56,996 nucleotides of DNA from assembly GCA_009921765.1 (NCBI GenBank), contig RFXC01000004.1:1-56996 (forward strand), given 5' to 3'. This document shows positions 21,156-37,146 of the stretch, one piece after another; position 1 is the first letter of the stretch; every line of letters begins with the position of its first letter. The notes beneath the pieces were generated by a model. The model saw nothing but the letters and a program-made list of their open reading frames with translations. It searched no databases and was not told the DNA's origin. The position numbers were made by a program, and so were the translations under genes. This DNA comes from Betaproteobacteria bacterium (GTDB lineage: Bacteria > Pseudomonadota > Gammaproteobacteria > Burkholderiales > Burkholderiaceae).

Positions 21156-21698
21156 TTATCGGATGTTGAGATAGGACTGAAACACCGCTGCGTTGGCGGG
21201 TCCGAATACAGTGAGGTCCACCGTTCGGCCGGTGACCGGATCCAACAGGCGGAGGCTGCCGGCCGATTCGGCCCGCAATTCAAACGGCTCGGCGGGTGTG
21301 CCACCCTGGCGAAGTCTTGCCTGAGCAAGGCCCCGCAGCACCCCGCGGGCAAACCCCGCCTCGCCGACAATCGGTTCTAGCGGCTCGCGGGTGCGGGCAT
21401 CAATCACCTCCACGCTGCCGTCTCGTGCATCACGAAACAGCAGCTGCCTTGAGTCGAGCACTGCCACCACCGGCAGGGGCTCAGGGGCTTGCGCCTTCTG
21501 ATACTGATGCCAGGCAGCAAAGGCGAGGCTCCCCAGCATGGCGAGGCCAACCAGGGCAAGCGGCCAGCCCTCGATCCGGGGCCGTGCAGTGAGTGCGGAC
21601 GCAGACAATTGCCCGCTGCCGGGGTGTGGGAAGGCGTGCGGGCCCACCCTACCCTCGGATGGCTGAACGCCGAGCCGGTCGTCAGGCGGTCTGTGCAT
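21156..21698 (-). CDS. puhC: Photosynthetic complex assembly protein PuhC
   Basis: A 180-residue protein with a cytoplasmic N-terminal segment of about 45 residues, one membrane span ([19 protein letters not shown]) and a periplasmic domain with [20 protein letters not shown] and the [15 protein letters not shown] stretch seen in PuhC proteins. It aids reorganisation of the RC-LH1 complex. Its start overlaps the puhB end by 17 bp, which implies translational coupling. Confidence 0.88.
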   Translation of the reverse strand: MHRPPDDRLGVQPSEGRVGPHAFPHPGSGQLSASALTARPRIEGWPLALVGLAMLGSLAFAAWHQYQKAQAPEPLPVVAVLDSRQLLFRDARDGSVEVIDARTREPLEPIVGEAGFARGVLRGLAQARLRQGGTPAEPFELRAESAGSLRLLDPVTGRTVDLTVFGPANAAVFQSYLNIR

Positions 21699-22425
21699 GA
21701 CGAATTGCTACCCCTTGTGCCACCCCTTGGGCCACCCCTCGCGTGTCCCCTTGTGCCAACGGCTCTGCAATCGGCTGTGCCGCTGCATCGGGCGTGGCGC
21801 CTATCCGCACCCGTTCACCGACTGGCTGGGCAGCGAGCCAGGCGTCGGTCAACAGCGCAGCGGGTTCGTCGACCGCGCCGAGCGCCCGCAGCATGGGCTG
21901 TGGGTGCGATAACCGCCAGGGCCGGGCATGCGGCCACAGATGTGCGTAGGCGATCTTGTCCTCGGCCAGAAGTTCAAGCACCAGATCACCCGAGCCATCA
22001 GCGCGCCGTCTGACCTGCGCGCTGGCGATGCGACGGTAAGGCACATTGAAAGTGAGGCTCAGCACCATGCCGATCCGCATCACCACACGCCGGTCGGTGA
22101 TGGTGTAGACAGTGGTTCGTGCGGTGAGATCGGCGAGCAGCCAGAGGAGCCCCAGGCCGATCGCAAAGCACGCCGCAGCCCAGCTGGTGGACGCAAGCGC
22201 CTGCGCGACCGAACCGGTGTCGTGTTGAACCAGCGCAAACCGAAGACCGAGCAGCACCAGGAAATACACCGCCACCGCGCGCAGATGGAACACATCGAGC
22301 GCGACACGGCGCTTCTGAGGCGAGCCCTGCCACAGCAGACGCTCGCCTGCCGGCAGCGCCTCGGGCAGCCCGTGCTGCGGCTCGATCTCGTGTTCGTGCC
22401 CGAGGCTGTGACGGTGTGCGCTCAT
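21682..22425 (-). CDS. puhB: Photosynthetic complex assembly protein PuhB
   Basis: A 247-residue membrane protein with an N-terminal EALPAGERLLWQGSP motif, two to three spans, and a bacterial PH-like domain (TVYTITDRRVVMRIGMVLSL). PuhB assists reaction-centre assembly and dimerises through this part. Its start overlaps the puhA stop by 4 bp (ATGA). The last 20 residues contain three AQG(V/D) repeats matching a short tandem DNA repeat near 21720-21765, which looks like a recent tail extension. Confidence 0.9.
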   Translation of the reverse strand: MSAHRHSLGHEHEIEPQHGLPEALPAGERLLWQGSPQKRRVALDVFHLRAVAVYFLVLLGLRFALVQHDTGSVAQALASTSWAAACFAIGLGLLWLLADLTARTTVYTITDRRVVMRIGMVLSLTFNVPYRRIASAQVRRRADGSGDLVLELLAEDKIAYAHLWPHARPWRLSHPQPMLRALGAVDEPAALLTDAWLAAQPVGERVRIGATPDAAAQPIAEPLAQGDTRGVAQGVAQGVAIRHAQTA

Positions 22426-23207
22426 AGGATCGGGTCACGACGGCCAGGGATTGCGAAGAGCGTGCCTGCGCCGTAATAGCCCATGACCTTTTCTTCCTCG
22501 AAGAGCGTGATGCGATCGGGTCGCCGCAGCCCGGGCACACCTTCAAGCTGCTCGCCGCGAATTGCGCGCACGATCACCTTGCGGCCATGCACACGGTCGG
22601 AAATGACGCGGCAAAACGTGATCGGCAACATGACGCGGCGCCCCGCCGCGGTCTGCACCTCGAGATACCGGATCATGTGCTCGGAGCGGTCCACCCAGAT
22701 CTCGACCACCGTGCCGCCCGCCGCGTCATCAACGCCGATCACCGGCATGCCGCGTGGATCCGGATCGCCCTCCACCAGGGAAAAACCGGGCGCTGCCGCA
22801 AGCGGCACGATCTTGAGATCGCCATCCACCGTGAGATCGGGCTCATCGGTTCGGCGCGTAAAGGCACCCGGACCGATGCCGCTTGTCATGGGGTCGCCCG
22901 TGGGCTCGAAAGGCATCCCGGTGACGGGCGCTGCGCGCTCGCCCTGCACGCGCGGCTCGTGAAGATCGCGCTCGTGCGGCGAGGGGAAATCGCCATGAAA
23001 CCGAGTGCGGTACATCTTGACGCGCGGCATCGGAAGAATACCGGGCTCGCGCTTGATGGATCCGTCGCGCCGGTCGCTTTCAAGCGGGAAGCCCTCGCGC
23101 TTGCTTTCATACAGCAGATAAAACACCAGTCCGGCAAAAAACACCCAGAACACGTAGAGCACCATCTGCGCTACGTCGATGTATTGGGTAATGGCACCTC
23201 TTCCCAT
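22422..23207 (-). CDS. puhA: Photosynthetic reaction centre H subunit
   Basis: A 261-residue protein with a single N-terminal span (QMVLYVFWVFFAGLVFYLLY) and a cytoplasmic PRC-barrel domain. It caps the L/M core and shapes proton delivery to QB. Visible family parts are YESKREGFPLESDR after the span, VPLAAAPGFSLVEGDPDPRG and RGEQLEGVPGL. I use ATG 23207, 6 bp after GAGGAG; another ATG two codons up leaves no spacing. It starts 25 bp after lhaA. The L, M and C subunit genes (puf) are not in the window. Confidence 0.95.
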   Translation of the reverse strand: MGRGAITQYIDVAQMVLYVFWVFFAGLVFYLLYESKREGFPLESDRRDGSIKREPGILPMPRVKMYRTRFHGDFPSPHERDLHEPRVQGERAAPVTGMPFEPTGDPMTSGIGPGAFTRRTDEPDLTVDGDLKIVPLAAAPGFSLVEGDPDPRGMPVIGVDDAAGGTVVEIWVDRSEHMIRYLEVQTAAGRRVMLPITFCRVISDRVHGRKVIVRAIRGEQLEGVPGLRRPDRITLFEEEKVMGYYGAGTLFAIPGRRDPIL

Positions 23208-23232
23208 GGTCATCTCCTCAAAAGGCATCCGT

Positions 23233-24659
23233 TCAGCCCGGAAACTCAGCCAGTCCGAAATTGCGGCGATCGCCGCCCTGCGCGCGCAGATCGCGTACCA
23301 GCGGCCCGATCGCAGCCAGCGTTGCGAACAGCAGCACCAGTTCAAGGTGGTAGACGGCGCTATAGCCGACTCCCGAGTAATTCAGCACGGGCCCCAGGCC
23401 CCCGGAGAGCGCAAGGCTGCTTACGAGGTCGCGCAGCCACCCGCCTGCGGCCACAGCAAGCCCAGCCGCACTGGCCTGCGCCGCCCCCCACGCGCCCAGC
23501 GCAAGCCCGTTCATGCCGTTGGATTCGAGATTCATGGCCGCAGTGAGCGTACCGACCGAGAAAAGCCCGCCGCCGAAACCAATCAACACCGTGCCCGCAC
23601 GAAAGAGCAAGGGTGCTTCCAGCGGCTCGGCAAAAATCACGAGCGAGAATGCGAACACGCCTGCCACGGCTCCCCAGGCAGCCAGGCGGTGCGGGTTCAT
23701 GCCCTGCCGGAGCCGCGCAGCAGCCAATGCGAAAGCGGCCAGTGCACCGCCCGACATGAACGCGGTCAACGCGCTGGTCGCCGATACCGACAGGCCCAGC
23801 ACCTCACCACCGTAGGGCTCGAGGATGATGTCCTGCATGGTGAATGCGGCGGTTCCCATGAAGAGCGCCACCAGGAAGCGTCTTTGCCCGGGCTGGGCAG
23901 CGAAGTCACGCCAACTGTCGCGGAAGGCGGGCCGGGCAATACCAGGGTGGGTCTTTGATGGGTTGCGCGCCTCCTGCTTCCAGAGGGCCAACAGATTCAG
24001 CACGAAGGCCACAAACGCTGCGCCCTGTACCACCTTGATCAGCGTGATCTTGCTGAAATCGGCCAGCAGCAGACTGAACACAAAGCCACTCACCACCATG
24101 CCCACCAGCAGCATGGTGTACATCATTGCAACCACCCGCGGCCGATTTTCCTCAGCGGCAAGATCGGTCGCGAGCGCGAGCCCCGCTGTCTGGACCGTCT
24201 GGATGCCCGCACCCACCATCAGGAAAGCCAGTGCGGCCGACAGCGGGCCGATCCACTGCGGCCAGTGGGTATCGCCCGACAGCAAAATGAGCGCGAACGG
24301 CATGATGGCCAGCCCGCCAAACTGAAGCATGGTGCCGGCCCAGATGTAAGGAACCCGCCGCCAGCCCAGCACCGAGCGGTGCACATCCGAACGAAACCCG
24401 ACCAACGCGCGGAACGGCGCGAACACAAGCGGCAGCGCAACCATGGTGGACACCAGCCAGGCCGCCACACCCAGTTCAACGATCAGTACGCGATTGAGGG
24501 TACCCACCAGCAGCGCGGTGGCCATGCCCACCGACACCTGAAACAGCGCGAGTCGCAGCAGGCGCGACATCGGCAGATCGGGCGTGGCCAGATCGGCAAA
24601 CGGCAGCCAGCGCGGGTCGATGCGTGACCAGCGCCGGGGCGAGAGCAGATCGAGCAGCA

Positions 24660-24663
<4 letters not shown>
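23233..24663 (-). CDS. lhaA: LH1 assembly MFS-type protein LhaA
   Basis: A 476-residue, 12-span member of the BCD (bacteriochlorophyll delivery)/PucC family of major-facilitator-like proteins. It begins MMLLDLLSPRRWSRIDPRWLPFADLATPDLPM-like sequence and has LVGFRSDVHRSVLGWRRVPY, TMQDIILEPYGGEVLGLS and the LALGAWGAAQASAAGLAVA loop of the family. It is required for light-harvesting 1 assembly. Position between bchM and puhA identifies it as LhaA rather than PucC. Start overlaps the bchM stop by 4 bp. Confidence 0.93.
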
Positions 24664-33859
<9,196 letters not shown>

Positions 33860-33865
<6 letters not shown>

Positions 33866-33877
33866 CTTTGATTTACG
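33860..33877. promoter_or_regulatory. PpsR/CrtJ-like operator 1
   Basis: TGT-N12-ACG, one base off the known PpsR/CrtJ consensus TGT-N12-ACA. It overlaps the bchF -35 box and shares two bases with operator 2. Confidence 0.6.
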
Positions 33878-33893
33878 TCTACTGTAATTGACA
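33876..33893. promoter_or_regulatory. PpsR/CrtJ-like operator 2
   Basis: CGT-N12-ACA, mirror image of operator 1 in its one mismatch. It overlaps the aerR -35 box. The two sites together run TGTCAA...ACGT...TTGACA over 34 bp. Confidence 0.6.
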
Positions 33894-33916
33894 AACCAAC
33901 CTGGCCGGACGATGAT
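33888..33916 (+). promoter_or_regulatory. Candidate sigma70 promoter for aerR-ppsR-crtA-crtDC
   Basis: TTGACA (33888-33893), 17-bp spacer, GATGAT (33911-33916). The -35 is perfect, the -10 weak, as for a regulated promoter. Confidence 0.45.
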
Positions 33917-33918
33917 TA

Positions 33919-33941
33919 CTGTCCAAGACAGCAGAGGACAG
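33919..33941 (+). promoter_or_regulatory. Inverted repeat near the aerR transcription start
   Basis: CTGTCC and GGACAG are separated by 11 bases. The TGT to ACA distance is 15, not 12, so it is not a standard PpsR site. It could bind another regulator or be chance. Confidence 0.35.
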
Positions 33942-34096
33942 ATATTGAACACGGGGAGACTTCTGTGAGGATGCCGTTACTCGGCGATTCACGAGGCGCT
34001 GGACATAGCGCCCGGAATCGGCAAAAGTCGACGGTAGACAGGGGCACTGTCGGCTGGCATTCGCCCGCCCGATCGGTTGTTCCCGAGGAGGTCCCC

Positions 34097-34978
34097 ATGA
34101 AGTCAGGGCAGTCCGGCGTTCTGGATCAACCTGGCGAGCCATTACTGGAATTGCTTCTCACCGAGGTGGTTCCACGACTGACCCGTCTTGCCTGCGGTCC
34201 CGGTCCTGTGCTGCCGAGTGATCGCAGCGCCTGGCCGGGCAGACCGGTCGCATCGATGAACCTGGGCGACGGACCGCCCCGGGTGGGGCCGCTCCTCGTG
34301 CATGCGCTCGAACTTGCGGAACTCTGCCAGCAGGGCGATGGCCGGGCCGCCGCTGCCCTCATCGCGCAGCTGCGCGAAAGCGGCGTACCGATCGAGGCCA
34401 TCTTTCTGCAGGTCATCCAGCCGGCCGCGCAGCATCTGGGTCAGGGCTGGAGCGACGACCGGCTGAGCTTTACCGATGTCACGATCGCGCTGGGCCATCT
34501 GCAGCAGCTTTTTTCAAGCCTGCTCGACGACTTTCAGTGCCTGGGCCTGCCGGATACGCCCGCCACAGCCGCCCCGGAAGCCGGCCCCCCATCAGCGTTT
34601 TTCTGCACGATGCCGGGCGCTACCCACCGACTGGGCGTGCAAATGGTCAGGGCGTTTTTTGCCCGGGCCGGCTGGCGTACCCGGCTGGGCCACGGCGATG
34701 AAGCTGCACTGATCAGCCAGATCACCGCCATGAGACCCGCCCTGATCGGGCTCTCGCTCAGTTCGGAAACCGATCTGCGTTCGGCTGGCGCCCTGATCCT
34801 GCGCATGCGCAATGCCTGTCGCGGTTTTCGTCCCACAATCATGGTGGGCGGCGCGGCCGTCCCATTCTTTCCAAAATTGGTGGAGCGCCTGGATGCGGAC
34901 ATCGTATCGGGCGATGCAACCGACGCGCTCAATCGGGCGGTCCGGCTGTTAACGGAGCATTCGGTTGGGACACGCTGA
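34097..34978 (+). CDS. aerR: B12-binding antirepressor AerR/PpaA
   Basis: A 293-residue regulator. Residues 110-135 hold LGQGWSDDRLSFTDVTIALG, the capping helix motif (WxxD...F...VT) of B12-binding domains, and residues 168-290 form a Rossmann-like cobalamin domain with MPGATHRLGVQM (His177 in the axial-ligand HxxG position) and MVGGAAVPFF. In Rhodobacter, AerR binds adenosyl- or hydroxocobalamin and relieves CrtJ/PpsR repression in light; PpaA is the R. sphaeroides homologue. The DxHxxG Asp is missing, as in AerR types. It starts after GAGGAG and overlaps ppsR by 14 bp. Confidence 0.9.
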   Translation: MKSGQSGVLDQPGEPLLELLLTEVVPRLTRLACGPGPVLPSDRSAWPGRPVASMNLGDGPPRVGPLLVHALELAELCQQGDGRAAAALIAQLRESGVPIEAIFLQVIQPAAQHLGQGWSDDRLSFTDVTIALGHLQQLFSSLLDDFQCLGLPDTPATAAPEAGPPSAFFCTMPGATHRLGVQMVRAFFARAGWRTRLGHGDEAALISQITAMRPALIGLSLSSETDLRSAGALILRMRNACRGFRPTIMVGGAAVPFFPKLVERLDADIVSGDATDALNRAVRLLTEHSVGTR

Positions 34979-36374
34979 CGAATCCCGCGGCAAACTTGCC
35001 GCGCTCGACGCAGAAGCCAGCGCCGCGCTGGTCGAGGCTGCCTCCGACATCGCACTGGTTCTCGACGCCAATGGCGTGATCTCCAGCGTGTCCATGGGCA
35101 CCGACGACTGGCCCACCCAGGACATCCAGCACTGGGCCGGTCAGCCGTGGTCGCAAGTGGTCACCAGCGAAAGCCGGCCCAAGGTCGATGAACTGCTGCG
35201 CGAAGCGGGTGCCGGGCGGCGCACCTCGCGCTGGCGGCACATCAACCACATTGACGCCACCGGGCGCGACATCCCCATCCTGTTTTCCCTGATCCGCGTC
35301 GGCGATTCCGGGCAAATGGTGGCCGTCGGTCGCGACCTGCGGGTGGTGGCCTCGCTGCAGGCACGCCTCCTTGAAGCGCAGCAGCGGATGGAAACCGATT
35401 ACCTGCGCCTGCGCCGGATCGAGAACCAGCACCGGCAACTGCTTGATGTCATCCGTGATCCCATCCTGATCGTCCAGCCCGACGAGCACACGGTGGTCGA
35501 TGCCAACCGCGCCGCCTCGCTCTATTTCGGGCTCGATCGCGAAACACTCGCCACGCGCACGATCGACAGTTTTCTTGGGCCCAAGGCCACTGCAGCCTTC
35601 CGCGTCACCGTCGAGCAGGTGATCGGATCCGGGCGACCCGCCGAACTCACCCTCAAGTTCGGGCATGACAAGAAGCCCGCTCACCTGTTCATCTCCAGCC
35701 TGCGGCAGGAAGAAGAGACGGTGGTGCTGCTGCGGCTCGAGCCCGAATCGCGGCTTGCCTTCACCGGCGAAGATGCGTCGATCCTCGAGGCCATCCGCCA
35801 GTTCAGCGACGGCGTCGTGCTCACCGACGCGAGAGGCCTCATCCAGAGCGCCAACCCGGCCTTCGTTGAAATGATCCAGATGGCGCATGCCGGACAGATC
35901 ATCGGCGAGCCGCTCAACCGCTGGCTGGGACGCTCGAACACCGACCTCGCGGTGCTGATCAACAGCCTCGCGCAGGGCGGCACCATCCGGCTGTTCGCCA
36001 CCCGCCTGGTGGGTAGCGGCGGCATTCCTGTTCCGGTCGAAATTTCCGGCGTCGCGGTCGCCAGCGAAGGCGACCCCTACCTCGCCTTCGTGGTCCGCGA
36101 TACGGGTCGTCGACTGGGCGCGCAGGACGAACCCACCGCCGTCACGCGATCGAGCAGCGATCTCGCGGCACTGGTGGGTCGGATGCCGCTGAAAGACATC
36201 GTCGGCGAAACCGTCGATCTCATCGAACGGCTCTGTATCGAAGCTGCGCTCAAGATCACGCGAAACAACCGCGCCTCGGCAGCCGACATGCTGGGGCTCT
36301 CGCGACAGAGCCTGTACGTGAAGCTTCGCCGCTACGGGATCGAAGGTCCCGACCCCGACGACAGCGGTGCCTGA
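34965..36374 (+). CDS. ppsR: Photosynthesis gene repressor PpsR/CrtJ
   Basis: A 469-residue transcription factor that represses bch, crt and often puc genes under oxygen. An N-terminal PAS-like domain (1-120), a glutamine-rich linker helix (LEAQQRMETDYLRLRRIENQ), two further PAS domains (about 155-265 and 275-380) and a Fis-type HTH (AADMLGLSRQSLYVKLRRYG) are seen in order. The only cysteine is Cys424 in the HTH-linked helix (ERLCIEAAL); the second Cys used for a disulfide in R. sphaeroides PpsR is absent. Start is TTG at 34965 within the aerR end, implying coupled translation. Confidence 0.93.
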   Translation: MGHADESRGKLAALDAEASAALVEAASDIALVLDANGVISSVSMGTDDWPTQDIQHWAGQPWSQVVTSESRPKVDELLREAGAGRRTSRWRHINHIDATGRDIPILFSLIRVGDSGQMVAVGRDLRVVASLQARLLEAQQRMETDYLRLRRIENQHRQLLDVIRDPILIVQPDEHTVVDANRAASLYFGLDRETLATRTIDSFLGPKATAAFRVTVEQVIGSGRPAELTLKFGHDKKPAHLFISSLRQEEETVVLLRLEPESRLAFTGEDASILEAIRQFSDGVVLTDARGLIQSANPAFVEMIQMAHAGQIIGEPLNRWLGRSNTDLAVLINSLAQGGTIRLFATRLVGSGGIPVPVEISGVAVASEGDPYLAFVVRDTGRRLGAQDEPTAVTRSSSDLAALVGRMPLKDIVGETVDLIERLCIEAALKITRNNRASAADMLGLSRQSLYVKLRRYGIEGPDPDDSGA

Positions 36375-37146
36375 GGCAGGCACGGCGGGGATCTCCGGCC
36401 CGCGGGCCGGGTCGGGCACCGACCCGACAGCGACCAGCGTCGCGCTGGTGCTGGCGGTGTGGCGCCCGGCCTACATCGCATGGGGGCTCGCGCAGCTGAT
36501 GCAGGGCCCGCTCATCCAACCCGCTGCCCCGACCATGCGCTGGCGCAAGGTGCTTGGCAGCGGTCACGAAGGCGGCTTCGGGCTCCGCCCGGCCTGGAAC
36601 CGCCTCGGGCTTTTCTGCGCATTCGACCAGACCAACTCCGCCCGCGAGTGGTTGGCAGATTCCGACGAGGTTGCGCGGTGGAAGGATCGCGCCGAGCAGT
36701 GGCTCACCGTTCTGCTCGAGCCGCTCGCAAGCCGCGGGAGCTGGTCGGGTCACAGCCTGGCGGTCGCCCAGTCCGATGCCGAACTGCCCCCCGACACCAT
36801 GGTGGCCTCGCTTACGCGGGCCTCGATCAGACCCCACCTCGCCCGCCGGTTCTGGTCGCTCTCGCCCGCTGCAGAGGTCTCGCTCGCCCAGGCGCCCGGC
36901 TGCCTGCTTGCGGTTGGGCTGGGCGAGGCGCCGCTGCTGCGGCAGGCTACGTTCAGCCTCTGGCATGACCAGCCTGCCATGGACGCCTACGCGCGAAGCG
37001 GCGCCCATCTGGAGGCCATCCGCCAGGCCTATTCGCAGGGATTTTTTTCCGAGTCCATGTTCACTCGGTTTCGGGTGCTCGAGATCGGCGGGCACTGGCC
37101 GCAAGCCAGCCCTGCGCTTGGCGAGCGGCTGGGCAGCACCGTATGA
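36367..37146 (+). CDS. crtA: Spheroidene monooxygenase
   Basis: A 259-residue enzyme that adds a keto group at C2 of spheroidene (to spheroidenone) or spirilloxanthin under air. It has the family segments MRWRKVLGSGHEGGFGLRP, ATFSLWHDQPAMDAYARSGA and the terminal SESMFTRFRVLEIGGHW. Start is GTG at 36367, overlapping the ppsR stop by 8 bp, and its stop overlaps crtDC by 4 bp. An N-terminal Gly/Pro-rich stretch of 25 residues seems extra. Confidence 0.9.
   Translation: MPEAGTAGISGPRAGSGTDPTATSVALVLAVWRPAYIAWGLAQLMQGPLIQPAAPTMRWRKVLGSGHEGGFGLRPAWNRLGLFCAFDQTNSAREWLADSDEVARWKDRAEQWLTVLLEPLASRGSWSGHSLAVAQSDAELPPDTMVASLTRASIRPHLARRFWSLSPAAEVSLAQAPGCLLAVGLGEAPLLRQATFSLWHDQPAMDAYARSGAHLEAIRQAYSQGFFSESMFTRFRVLEIGGHWPQASPALGERLGSTV

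Noticed and set aside
21134..21370. N-terminal extension of AcsF
   Set aside because: Overlaps puhC in another frame; the conserved protein begins at MSTAQRP (21133).
33883..33900. A third PpsR site starting at the TGT at 33883
   Set aside because: The base triplet 12 positions on is AAC, not ACA or ACG.
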